Source: Sva-07 sp963716235 (lineage in GTDB: Bacteria > Actinomycetota > Acidimicrobiia > Acidimicrobiales > Ilumatobacteraceae). Taken from it: a stretch of DNA of 64,000 nucleotides. Location of the stretch: positions 62,001 to 126,000 of the forward strand of contig CAVQTE010000022.1 in the NCBI GenBank assembly GCA_963716235.1, given 5' to 3'. A program made the position numbers and the translations under genes. Of this stretch, positions 44,201 to 52,135 are shown one piece after another; position 1 is the stretch's first letter, and every line of letters starts with the position of its first letter. Below the pieces are notes generated by a model. It made no database searches. It saw only the letters and a list, made by a program, of their open reading frames with translations, and was not told the DNA's origin.

Positions 44201-44234
44201 CGTGTGGCGGCCGGTGACGCGACAACGTGGCCAT
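41226..44234 (-). CDS. SNF2-family DEAD/DEAH-box ATPase
   Basis: A 1002-residue SWI2/SNF2 translocase. The N-terminal half (about 1-500) is the bacterial SNF2 accessory region. The motor follows: motif I DDMGLGKTATTLAHLL (about 560), DEAQMVKN in place of DEAH (about 653), LTGTPVENRLSELWSILD, then the second RecA lobe with LVFTQFREMGELL, GGTGLNLTAASQVIHYDRWWNP and DRAWRIGQERTVNVHKL. All motifs needed for ATPase action are present. Coupled to the SWIM protein. Likely roles are remodelling nucleoprotein or clearing stalled polymerase; family membership does not decide which. Confidence 0.92.
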   Translation of the reverse strand: MATLSRHRPPHVAQGTWRSGALHVWGWNGVDTAPMAWLYGGFRMLGDDGRRTGWHDTPVSYGAIGRISIALDGQPGLHASSVQLDAMGTAVWLSDLPDAPHLSDSLAWFARVAELARRTVSAGRILPAVVEEGPFTVARWRPVTTPAIDGMLTALDASMPPICTAGSSADATSIYAQLVDGIARTFLHQYGWKADLGRQRTPSVQVLRATFGALAKPDHVVRGGTVEFDAALRQLRDELDRHRRRVGGEPVVVPRLRLVISDDPHDPWIVRLELVDDSDASRWCSANDVWERNGTALEVAKGDQHLGVLTELIAATVEQIAPIVPGLADLAIQHEPTQVELDLDVAEDFLDVAPVELQRLGVELIGPERLIRTRVNVAGEATPAPSDDRRKQFGKEALVEWKLVIGDEEISDAEIARAEQAGATLLHTGHRWVRIDADELRRKRAKLTELKATKRTVTPLELLRLANDAELGDDDTPAISIHDDHNDHLAGGNSDSSSLSSTAVDSAWIRNLLAGLPDERLDETHESPEFVGELRHYQRRALSWLQFLAKLGLGGCLADDMGLGKTATTLAHLLERPGPHLVVCPLSVVRNWSQEAARFTPKLDVKIHHGANRAQGFVDDSLFDSDPERQLVITTYGLLPRDLEHLGAVDWSTVVLDEAQMVKNPNTKAARAVRQLRAGQKLALTGTPVENRLSELWSILDAVNPGLLGGLQKFREQFGTPIERHGDELAAARLRRITQPFILRRTKADKRLLPDLPDKIEQIAYAKLTREQATLYQQVVDQLLADAEQAKGMRRRGLVLAALMRLKQICNHPAHALGDGSRLAGRSGKLTRFDELVTDLLDSGERALVFTQFREMGELLRTHVGDQFHFDPPFLHGGVSRLGRDRMVDAFQDGTGPALLIISLKAGGTGLNLTAASQVIHYDRWWNPAVEDQATDRAWRIGQERTVNVHKLVCEGTVEERIGVVIDDKRKLADAVVGTGEAWLSELSTDELRDLVVLEMEQ

Positions 44235-44274
44235 CCCGTCGACCCTACCGACGGGCTGTCACCGAGACGCCCGA

Positions 44275-44305
44275 CGTACACGATGTGTCGGACACATCGT
44301 GTACG
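44275..44305. terminator. Nested palindromic hairpin between BVMO fusion and SNF2 gene
   Basis: Perfect 14-bp arms CGTACACGATGTGT (44275-44288) and ACACATCGTGTACG (44292-44305) with a 3-nt spacer. Outer elements GCTGTCA and TGACAGC can extend the structure. It lies just past the 3' end of the monooxygenase gene on the minus strand, so termination of that transcript is the simplest role. Confidence 0.65.
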
Positions 44306-44324
44306 TGACAGCGCCCGTGGGCCG

Positions 44325-46919
44325 TCAAGCAGGAACGTTGGCGCCGAAGAAGTGCCTCAGGGCGTCGGCCATCTCGGTTCGGGCGTAGGCGCCGGTGACG
44401 AGCGCGCCGACCATGCCGAGCGAGGTATGGGTCTGACCTTCGCACTGCAGATGCCGAACCGGCACTCCGGCGGCCGTGAGCGCATCGGCGTACGCATTGC
44501 CCTCGTCGCGGAGTGGATCGAATTGGCACGTCACGACCATCGCTGGTGGCAGGCCGGCGAGATCGTCCGCTCGGAGCGGCGACGCCTTCGGGTCGGCCCG
44601 ATCGTCGGGGTCGCAGTAGAAGTCCCAGAACCACTCCATCAGCCCCCGGGTCAGGATGTACCCGTCGGCGTTCTCGGCGTACGACGATGTGTCCATGGCG
44701 CCGTCGGTGGCCGGGTTCAGGAGCACTTGGCCGACGATCGCCGGACCGCCGGCGAGCTTCGCCTGCTGACAGGTGACCGTCGCGACGTTCGCGCCGGCAC
44801 TCCACCCGGCGACCGCGAGCTGTCCGGGTACGCCACCGAGTTCCTCGGCGTGCTCTGCGATCCACTGCACGGCGGCGAGGCCGTCGTCGGCAGCTGCCGG
44901 GAAGCGATGTTCCGGAGCGTGGCGGTAGTTGACGGACACGAAGATGGCGTCGGACTGCAGGCACAGATCGCGGCAGAGTGCGTCGTCGGAGGTGTGGCTG
45001 CCGAGCACCCAGCCGCCACCGTGGAAGTAGGCGACGATCGGGTGCGGCCCGGTCGATGCCGGCCGGTAGAGCCGGTACTCCAGTGTGCTGCCGTCGGCGC
45101 CCGGGAGCGTGCCGTCGACGACCTCGCCGACCTCGGGTCCGGGTGGGCTCATCGCGCCCGATGCCTCCATGAACGCCCGGGCATCCTCGACGGACATCGA
45201 CTCGATCGGTGGCAGACCCAGCTCGGCCATCATGTCCAGCAACACGGCGACGTCCGGTTTGAGTTCGCGGATGATGCCGTCGTGGACCACGGTTCCGCCC
45301 GGTCCGTCGAGCGCGAATCCCAGGTAGTCGCGCTCGACGACCTCGTCACACGCCGCCCGGTACCTGTCGACCCCGCCGGGATAGGGCAGGAACACCTGCG
45401 GTTTGCCTGGGACGTTGACGCCCATGTACCAGGAGTTGGCGGTCGGCATCAGCGTCAGCTCGGCGAATTCGTTGCTGTGCTGAACCCATCTCGTCTCGGC
45501 GAGTTCGGTCGGCTCGATCGTGTCGAAACCGTCGTCTCTGAGATGAACGAGAGCGTCGGTGATCCAGTCGACGTGCTGCTCGATCGACACCATCATGTTG
45601 GACAGCACGGACGGGCTGCCGGGTCCGGTGATCATGAACAGGTTCGGGAACCCTTTCGTCATCAGGCCGAGGTACGTCGTGGGCCCGTGGTCCCACTTGT
45701 CGCGAAGGGTCAAACCGTCTCGTCCCGTGATGTCGACGCCGACGATGGCGCCGGTCATGGCGTCGAATCCGGTTGCGAACACGATGGCGTCGAACTCGAA
45801 CCGCTCGCCGCCGTTGTCGCCTCCGGTGTCGATGCCCGTCTCGGTGATCGTCGTGATGGGCTGCTTTCGGAGGTCGACGAGGCGGACGTGGGGGAGGTTG
45901 TAGGTCTCGTAGTAGTTCGTGTCGAGACAGGCGCGCTTGGTGCCGACGTAGTGGTTGGTGGGGCACAGCGCTTCGGCGACCTCCGGATCGTTGACGATCG
46001 AGCGGATCTTGCCGTGGATGAAGTCACGCAGGGTGTCGTTGCTCTCGGCGTTGGTGAGCGTGTCGTTGAAGGTGCCGGTGATCCCGAGGAGTTCGCTCGC
46101 CTCCCACATGGCTTCGTAGCGGGCGATGCGTTCCTCGTCGGACACCATCAGCGCGCCTTCGAGCGGAATCGGGCGTGGCACCCCGGCGGCCGACCACCGC
46201 GCCGCCTCGCGGTAGGCGGCCGGATCCTTGCTGTACTCGGCGAGCCGTTCGTCGGAGATCGGACCGTTGCGGGCCGGGATCGAGAAGTTGGGGGTGCGTT
46301 GGAAGACCGTGAGTTGCTCGGCCTGTTCGGCGATGAGTGGGATCGACTGGACCGCCGACGATCCGGTACCGATCACGGCGACCCGCTTGCCGGTGAAGTC
46401 GACGCCTTCGTGCGGCCAGGTGCTGGTGAAGTACACCTCGCCGGTGAAGCGGTCCGTGCCCTCGATGTCGGGGACCTTCGGCATGGACAGACAACCCGTG
46501 GCCATGACGTAGAACTTGGCCGTGACGTCGGGGCCGTTGTCGGTCCGGATCGTCCAGCGCTTGGCGTCCTCGCTCCACTTCGCCGACTCGACGCGGGTGT
46601 TGAAGCGGATGTCGCTCCGCAGGTCGTGCTTGTCGGCGACGAACTGGGCGTACCGGAGGATTTCGGGCTGGGCTGCGTAGCGCTCCGACCAGGTCCATTC
46701 CTCCTGGAGTTCGGGGTCCCAGCTGTAGGAGTAGTCGACGCTGAGGATGTCGCAGCGGGCGCCGGGGTAGCGGTTCCAGTACCAGGTGCCGCCGACGTCG
46801 TCGGCGGTCTCGAGCACGACGGCGCTGAAGCCGGCCTCGCGGATCCGGTACAGCTGGTACATGCCGGCGAACCCGGCCCCCACGATCACCACGTCGACGT
46901 CGGTGTTGCTCTCGCTCAT
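44325..46919 (-). CDS. Baeyer-Villiger-type monooxygenase fused to an alpha/beta-hydrolase
   Basis: 864 residues. Residues 1-540 are a flavin monooxygenase: FAD site VVIVGAGFAGMYQLYRI, GTWYWNRYPGARCD, NADPH site VIGTGSSAVQ, and ATGFD. The BVMO fingerprint FxGxxxHxxxWP appears as FTGEVYFTSTWP, with Phe in place of His. Residues about 590-864 are an HSL-type esterase: HGGGW oxyanion motif (about 633), GWSAGAN nucleophile (about 706), DPLRDEG (about 803) and QTHTSLG (about 830). A ketone could be turned into an ester and then hydrolysed by one polypeptide. Substrates are unknown; bulky or cyclic ketones are plausible. Confidence 0.87.
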   Translation of the reverse strand: MSESNTDVDVVIVGAGFAGMYQLYRIREAGFSAVVLETADDVGGTWYWNRYPGARCDILSVDYSYSWDPELQEEWTWSERYAAQPEILRYAQFVADKHDLRSDIRFNTRVESAKWSEDAKRWTIRTDNGPDVTAKFYVMATGCLSMPKVPDIEGTDRFTGEVYFTSTWPHEGVDFTGKRVAVIGTGSSAVQSIPLIAEQAEQLTVFQRTPNFSIPARNGPISDERLAEYSKDPAAYREAARWSAAGVPRPIPLEGALMVSDEERIARYEAMWEASELLGITGTFNDTLTNAESNDTLRDFIHGKIRSIVNDPEVAEALCPTNHYVGTKRACLDTNYYETYNLPHVRLVDLRKQPITTITETGIDTGGDNGGERFEFDAIVFATGFDAMTGAIVGVDITGRDGLTLRDKWDHGPTTYLGLMTKGFPNLFMITGPGSPSVLSNMMVSIEQHVDWITDALVHLRDDGFDTIEPTELAETRWVQHSNEFAELTLMPTANSWYMGVNVPGKPQVFLPYPGGVDRYRAACDEVVERDYLGFALDGPGGTVVHDGIIRELKPDVAVLLDMMAELGLPPIESMSVEDARAFMEASGAMSPPGPEVGEVVDGTLPGADGSTLEYRLYRPASTGPHPIVAYFHGGGWVLGSHTSDDALCRDLCLQSDAIFVSVNYRHAPEHRFPAAADDGLAAVQWIAEHAEELGGVPGQLAVAGWSAGANVATVTCQQAKLAGGPAIVGQVLLNPATDGAMDTSSYAENADGYILTRGLMEWFWDFYCDPDDRADPKASPLRADDLAGLPPAMVVTCQFDPLRDEGNAYADALTAAGVPVRHLQCEGQTHTSLGMVGALVTGAYARTEMADALRHFFGANVPA

Positions 46920-47021
46920 CTGGCGTTCCCCTTCGGTCAGTGTCCCTGCCCCAGTGTCTCAGTCTCAGTGTCGCATCCTGACCGTGCCCCGGCCGACGCG
47001 GAGCTGGGCCAGACTCGTGTG

Positions 47022-47582
47022 ATGACGAGCGCGTCGACCACGGTCATCGCCCTGCTGCGCGGCATCAACGTGGGCGGCCACAACAAGCTGCCGATGGCGC
47101 AGCTGCGCCAAGTTGCCGCCGATGTCGGGTTCATCGACGTGCGGACGTACATCCAGAGCGGCAATCTCGTGGCCTCGACCGACCTCGACCCCGAGGTGGC
47201 GGGCGATGTGCTGGCGGTGGCGGTCCGTGAGGCGACCGGCCTGCGGATACCGATCATCGTTCGATCCGCGCAGCAGTGGGCTGACGTGATCGCCGCCAAC
47301 CCGTTCCCTGATGCGCCCGACCCGGGCACCGAGGTCCACGTGATCTTTCTGCCGGCGCCGTCGTCGGCCGCGATCCAGGCGTTCGACGCGTCCGGGTTCG
47401 CTCCGGAGTCGTTGGCGGTCGTCGGCTCGGAGATCTACCTGCACCTCCCCGACGGCATGGGCCACTCGTTGCTGGCTGTCGCCGTGAATCGTCTTGCCGA
47501 CGCCAGGACCGGCACGGCTCGCAACTGGAACACCGTCCGCGAGGTCGCTCGCATCGCCCTGATCGCAGGGGTCGATGGCTGA
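47022..47582 (+). CDS. DUF1697 family protein
   Basis: A 186-residue DUF1697 protein: VIALLRGINVGGHNKLPMAQL, VRTYIQSGNLVAS, PFPDAPDPGTEVHVIFL and the C-terminal TARNWNTVREV are diagnostic. ATG at 47022. Members are common in actinobacteria and have no established function. The frame stays open far upstream (to about 44001), but that part is antisense to the monooxygenase fusion and is not coding. It diverges from that gene across about 100 bp. Confidence 0.9.
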   Translation: MTSASTTVIALLRGINVGGHNKLPMAQLRQVAADVGFIDVRTYIQSGNLVASTDLDPEVAGDVLAVAVREATGLRIPIIVRSAQQWADVIAANPFPDAPDPGTEVHVIFLPAPSSAAIQAFDASGFAPESLAVVGSEIYLHLPDGMGHSLLAVAVNRLADARTGTARNWNTVREVARIALIAGVDG

Positions 47583-47606
47583 CTGCTCGACGGTGGTCGG
47601 GAGCGG

Positions 47607-48605
47607 TCAGACGGTAACGGGATCGTTCACGTCGGCGAGGAGGTCGACGGAATGCAGACGCTGCTCGATCGTCGGCGACGAGTGGGCGGTGATCAACTCG
47701 TCGACCCCTGCGAGTTCGGCGAAATGGTCGAGGTATGACTTCACCTCACTCGGCTCACCGACCGCCGAATAGTGCATCATCTGTATGACCTGCCGGCCCT
47801 GCGGTGACGCGAGGATCGCGTCGGCCTCGTCGTCGGTGAGATCGCGGCCGGGTGCGACGAACCGGGCGATGCGGTACCGGCGGACGGTCTCCCACTGTTG
47901 CTGGGCTTCGTCGTCGGTGTCGGCGGCGATGACGTTGACGCCGGCGATCGTGTACGGCTCGGCGAGTTGTTCCGACGGTCGGAACTCGCGCCGGTAGATG
48001 GCGATCGCATCGAGCAGGGCAGTCGGGGCGAAGTGGGAGGCGAACGCATACGGCAGCCCGAGCATCGCCGCGAGTCGGGCTCCGAACAGCGACGACCCGA
48101 GGATGTAGAGCGGCACGTTCGTGCCGGCACCGGGGACGGCGACCACCCCGGCGATCAGCGACTCACCCCTCAGGTACCCCTGGAGTTCGAGTACGTCCTC
48201 GGGGAACCTGTCGGACGAATGCGCGTCGCGGCGCATGGCACGCATCGTGTTCTGGTCGCTCCCCGGTGCCCGCCCGAGCCCGAGGTCGATGCGTCCTGGG
48301 TGGAGCGTGGCGAGCGTGCCGAATTGCTCGGCGATCGTCAGCGGCGAGTGGTTCGGCAGCATGACACCGCCGGCACCGAGGCGGATCGTGGAGGTGTGCG
48401 CAGCGACATGGGCGATCAGCACACTGGTCGCCGACGACGCGATCGACGCCATGTTGTGGTGCTCGGCGTACCAGACCCGTTCGTAGCCCCGAGCCTCGGC
48501 CCGCTGGGCGAGCGCGACGCTGTTGGTGAACGCATCGGCCGCCGTCTGCCCCTTGCCGATGATCGCCAGATCGAGGATCGACAGTGGAATACGAGCGGTC
48601 GCCAT
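47607..48605 (-). CDS. LLM-class (luciferase-like) flavin oxidoreductase
   Basis: A 332-residue bacterial luciferase-like TIM-barrel protein. Blocks: LSILDLAIIGKGQTAADAF, ARGYERVWYAEHHNM, LGAGGVMLPNHSPLTIAEQF, HPGRIDLGLGRAPG, and YILGSSLFGARLAAMLGLPYAFASHF. These match the large group of F420- or FMN-dependent monooxygenases known as the MsnO8/YhbW-like subgroup. ATG at 48605 begins the homology (an upstream extension is not conserved). It is divergent from the DUF3445 gene. Cofactor preference cannot be settled by sequence alone, though actinobacteria often use F420. Confidence 0.9.
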   Translation of the reverse strand: MATARIPLSILDLAIIGKGQTAADAFTNSVALAQRAEARGYERVWYAEHHNMASIASSATSVLIAHVAAHTSTIRLGAGGVMLPNHSPLTIAEQFGTLATLHPGRIDLGLGRAPGSDQNTMRAMRRDAHSSDRFPEDVLELQGYLRGESLIAGVVAVPGAGTNVPLYILGSSLFGARLAAMLGLPYAFASHFAPTALLDAIAIYRREFRPSEQLAEPYTIAGVNVIAADTDDEAQQQWETVRRYRIARFVAPGRDLTDDEADAILASPQGRQVIQMMHYSAVGEPSEVKSYLDHFAELAGVDELITAHSSPTIEQRLHSVDLLADVNDPVTV

Positions 48606-48673
48606 GTAGCCCAGCATGCCGCGCCGCCGTGGCCACCACACCACCCTCCTGCGGGTTGGGTACCGTTTCGGAT

Positions 48674-49594
48674 GTGACCATCGACGGCGCACCGATCGCG
48701 GGAACCACGGTGGATCCGATCCCCTACCTGCCGTTCATGGACGGACCCGCGCCCGCCGGCCAGGATGCGTTCCGGTGGCGGCTCGGGGTGCGACCGCTCG
48801 ACCTGCACGACTGGGTCGAACTCGGCGCCGACGCCGATGCAGCGATCGAGGCGAAGTCCCGCCTGATGGAGGAGCGCCCGGACACGGTGTTCGCCGTGCT
48901 CGACGATCGAGTGACCGAGGAGTCGCACGAGGTCGCCGACACGCTCGTCGACCACCTCCGAAGGCGCTGGCCCGAGCGGTACGGCGATGCTGCCCTCGAC
49001 TCCGACCTGCACCCGCTCGATGCAGCAGCCCGGCTCGTGCCCGAGGACCTCGTGCTCCTCGTCGAGCGCGAGGGCCGGCTGGTGTTCGGCGGTGGCTCGG
49101 TGTGTTTCCCGAACCGGTGGGATCTGCGCTCGAAGCTCGGTCTCTCGATGGCCGGTGTCCACGCGCCGGTCGACCGCCTCAATGATCAACTCGAGGCCCC
49201 GATCGACGGTTTCTTCGATCGCCTCACGCCCGAGCGCAGCTTCTGGCGTCTCGGATGGGGCGTGCTCGACACCGCCGACTGGTACACGCCTGTCGACGGC
49301 ACGGCGTCGCCTCGCCCGGTCGCACCGGCACCCGACCAGCACTACCTGCGTGTCGAGCGCGAGACCATGCGTCGATTCCCGGACACCGGTTGCGTGCTCT
49401 TCACGATCCGCACGTACGTGACCCCGATCCTGTCGGCCTGTCCGACCTCGGATGTGTCCGTGCGGCTGGCCGCTGCGCTCGAATCGCTGCCGAGCGACGT
49501 GCGTGAATACAAGGATCTGGCGTCCACTGCCGACGATCTGGTGGATTTGTTGCGCATGGTGTCCGACACCAGGAGCAACGTGGATAGATCCTGA
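48674..49594 (+). CDS. DUF3445 haem-dependent oxidative N-demethylase-like protein
   Basis: A 306-residue DUF3445 protein. Characteristic blocks are PYLPFMDGPAPAGQDAFRWR, LEAPIDGFFDRLTPERSFWR, GGGSVCFPNRWDLRSKLGL, GVHAPVDRLNDQL and RRFPDTGCVLFTIRTYV. Family members characterised so far are haem proteins that oxidatively remove N-methyl groups (for example dimethylamine). The start is uncertain: I use GTG at 48674; no strong ribosome site is visible. clpB follows after about 40 bp. Confidence 0.85.
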   Translation: MTIDGAPIAGTTVDPIPYLPFMDGPAPAGQDAFRWRLGVRPLDLHDWVELGADADAAIEAKSRLMEERPDTVFAVLDDRVTEESHEVADTLVDHLRRRWPERYGDAALDSDLHPLDAAARLVPEDLVLLVEREGRLVFGGGSVCFPNRWDLRSKLGLSMAGVHAPVDRLNDQLEAPIDGFFDRLTPERSFWRLGWGVLDTADWYTPVDGTASPRPVAPAPDQHYLRVERETMRRFPDTGCVLFTIRTYVTPILSACPTSDVSVRLAAALESLPSDVREYKDLASTADDLVDLLRMVSDTRSNVDRS

Positions 49595-49603
49595 TATGGT
49601 AAC

Positions 49604-49620
49604 ACTCAGGTTTATTGAGT
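49604..49620. promoter_or_regulatory. HspR-like half-sites in inverted order upstream of clpB
   Basis: ACTCA-N7-TGAGT, 17 bp before the clpB ATG. The half-sites match those of HAIR, but the order is ACTCA first and TGAGT second, the opposite of the HAIR element at 23337. HspR control of clpB is known in streptomycetes and mycobacteria, so the site deserves a look, but it does not match the consensus. Confidence 0.3.
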
Positions 49621-49636
49621 AGTAGAGGAGCACGAA

Positions 49637-52135
49637 ATGGCGATCGACCCGAAGAAGTGGACGCTGAAGACCCAGGAGGCGTTCTCCGCGGCCATCGATC
49701 AGGCCAAGGAGCTGTCGAACCCCGAACTGACCCCCGATCACGTGCTCGGCGCCATGATGCGCCAGGAGGGCACGATCGTCCCGGCGGTGCTCGCCAAACT
49801 CGGCCAGGCTCCGCTGATGGTGCGCAATCGCGCCGACGAAGCGATCCAGAAGCTCCCCAAGGCGTACGGCGGTGCCGAGCCGCGGATGAGCAAGGAACTC
49901 ACCAACATCGTCGAGAACGCGGAGACCTACCGCAAGGATCTACGCGACGACTTCCTCTCCGTCGAGCACCTTCTCCTCGCGATGAACGCCCGCCTCGACG
50001 TCGGCTCCGAGGAACTGCTCCAGGTGTTGAAGGAGGTACGCGGCTCTCATCGCGTCACCGACCAGAGCCCCGAGGAGAAGTTCGCCGCACTCGAGAAGTA
50101 CGGCCAGGACCTGACGGCGTTGGCCGCGAGCGGCAAGATCGATCCGGTCATCGGCCGCGACGAGGAGATCCGACGATGCATCCAGGTGCTGTCGCGCCGC
50201 TCCAAGAACAATCCGGTCCTCATCGGTGAGCCCGGCGTCGGCAAGACCGCCATCGTCGAGGGTCTCGCCTCGCGCATCGCCGACGGCGACGTGCCGGAGG
50301 GCCTCAAGAACAAGCGGCTGATCTCGCTCGACATCGGTTCGATGCTCGCCGGAGCCAAGTACCGCGGCGAGTTCGAGGAGCGGCTCAAGGCTGTGCTCAA
50401 GGAGATCACCGACGCGGAAGGCGAGATCATCACCTTCGTCGATGAACTCCACACGATCGTCGGTGCCGGCGGTGCCGAGGGGGCGATGGATGCCGGCAAC
50501 ATGATCAAGCCGATGCTGGCGCGCGGCGAGCTGCGCATGATCGGCGCCACCACCCTCGACGAGTACCGAAAGCATGTCGAGAAGGACCCCGCACTCGAGC
50601 GTCGATTCCAGCAGGTGTACGTCGGCGAGCCGTCGGTGGAAGACACGATCGGCATCTTGCGCGGGTTGAAGGAGCGCTACGAGGTGCATCACGGCGTGCG
50701 AATCCAGGACTCGGCGCTCGTCAGCGCAGCGGTGCTGTCCGACCGCTACATCACGAGCCGGTTCCTCCCCGACAAGGCGATCGACCTCATGGACGAGGCG
50801 GCGTCGAAGCTGCGCATCGAGATCGACTCACTGCCGACCGAGATCGATGTCGTCCAACGTCGCATCTTCCAGCTCGAGATCGAGCAGGTCGCCCTCGACA
50901 AGGAGACCGATGCGGCCTCCAAGGAGCGCCTCGATGCGTTGCACGACGAGCTCGCCACGCTCAATGTGCAGGTCGGCGAGATGAAGCAGCGATGGGAGCA
51001 GGAGAAGCAGGCGATCGACGCCATCCGCTCGTTGAAGGAGGAGCTCGAGCAACTGCGCACGCAGGTCGAGCGCGAGACCGACCTCGCTGCCGCCGCCGAG
51101 ATCCGCTACGGCCGCATCCCCGAACTCGAACGTCGCATCGAGGACGCCACCGCCCACCTCGCGGCGATCCAGGAGACCGGTGCGATGCTCAAGGAGGAGG
51201 TCGACGCCGAGGACATCGCCGAGGTCGTCGCCAAGGCGACGGGCATCCCGCTCAACCGCCTCATGGAGTCGGAGACATCCAAGCTCGTCCACCTCGAAGA
51301 ATTGCTCCACGAGCGTGTCATCGGCCAGGACAATGCTGTTGTCGCCGTGGCCAACGCCATCCGGCGCAGCCGTGCTGGGCTGTCCGACCCGAATCGGCCG
51401 ATCGGGTCGTTCATGTTCCTCGGCCCCACCGGCGTGGGCAAGACCGAGCTGGCGCGTGCGCTCGCCGAGTTCCTGTTCGACGACGAGAAGTCGATGGTGC
51501 GCATCGACATGGGTGAGTACATGGAGAAGTTCTCGGTGTCGCGCCTCATCGGAGCGCCCCCCGGTTATGTCGGCTACGACGAGGGTGGACAGCTCACCGA
51601 AGCCGTGCGTCGTCGCCCGTATTCCGTGGTGCTGCTCGACGAGATCGAGAAGGCGCACCCCGACGTGTTCAACACGTTGCTGCAGTTGCTCGACGACGGC
51701 CGGCTCACCGACGGGCAGGGCCGCACGGTCGACTTCACCAACGTCGTGCTCATCATGACCTCGAACCTGCCGGGCGAACCGAGCGACTTCTTCAAGCCCG
51801 AGTTCATCAACCGCGTCGACGACATCATCCGCTTCCGAGCGCTGACGGAAGCCGACCTCGAGCGCATCGTCAGGGTGCAGCTGGCGCATCTCCACAAGCG
51901 GTTGGCTGATCGTCGCATCGAACTCGACATCGACGAAGGGGCCATGGCGCAACTCGCCCGGGAAGGGTTCGATCCGGCGTTCGGCGCTCGGCCGCTCAAG
52001 CGGGTCATTCAACGCGAGATCGGCGACAAGGCATCGCTCCTCATCCTCAACGGTGATGTCGCGGAAGGCGGGTCGATCGTCGTGCGCGCCGGCACCGCCG
52101 ACGACGGCCTCAGCGTCACCGCCGCACGAGCGTGA
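49637..52135 (+). CDS. clpB: AAA+ disaggregase ClpB
   Basis: An 832-residue Hsp104/ClpB chaperone that resolubilises aggregates with DnaK. The N domain (about 1-150) is followed by NBD1 (Walker A GEPGVGKTA, Walker B ITFVDELHT), the coiled-coil middle domain (about 405-520) and NBD2 (GPTGVGKTE, VVLLDEIEKAHPDVFN, FKPEFINRVDDIIRF). It is somewhat shorter than the usual 850-870 residues, mainly because the stretch between TSNL and FKPEF is reduced to PGEPSDF. The 3' end overlaps the convergent sensor kinase gene by 20 bp. Confidence 0.97.
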   Translation: MAIDPKKWTLKTQEAFSAAIDQAKELSNPELTPDHVLGAMMRQEGTIVPAVLAKLGQAPLMVRNRADEAIQKLPKAYGGAEPRMSKELTNIVENAETYRKDLRDDFLSVEHLLLAMNARLDVGSEELLQVLKEVRGSHRVTDQSPEEKFAALEKYGQDLTALAASGKIDPVIGRDEEIRRCIQVLSRRSKNNPVLIGEPGVGKTAIVEGLASRIADGDVPEGLKNKRLISLDIGSMLAGAKYRGEFEERLKAVLKEITDAEGEIITFVDELHTIVGAGGAEGAMDAGNMIKPMLARGELRMIGATTLDEYRKHVEKDPALERRFQQVYVGEPSVEDTIGILRGLKERYEVHHGVRIQDSALVSAAVLSDRYITSRFLPDKAIDLMDEAASKLRIEIDSLPTEIDVVQRRIFQLEIEQVALDKETDAASKERLDALHDELATLNVQVGEMKQRWEQEKQAIDAIRSLKEELEQLRTQVERETDLAAAAEIRYGRIPELERRIEDATAHLAAIQETGAMLKEEVDAEDIAEVVAKATGIPLNRLMESETSKLVHLEELLHERVIGQDNAVVAVANAIRRSRAGLSDPNRPIGSFMFLGPTGVGKTELARALAEFLFDDEKSMVRIDMGEYMEKFSVSRLIGAPPGYVGYDEGGQLTEAVRRRPYSVVLLDEIEKAHPDVFNTLLQLLDDGRLTDGQGRTVDFTNVVLIMTSNLPGEPSDFFKPEFINRVDDIIRFRALTEADLERIVRVQLAHLHKRLADRRIELDIDEGAMAQLAREGFDPAFGARPLKRVIQREIGDKASLLILNGDVAEGGSIVVRAGTADDGLSVTAARA

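Noticed and set aside
44001..47021. A very long plus-strand open frame (over 1000 codons) upstream of DUF1697
   Set aside because: It is antisense to the monooxygenase-esterase and SNF2 genes, has Val/Gly/Arg/Asp-rich composition with no recognisable family, and only the last 186 codons (DUF1697) are real.
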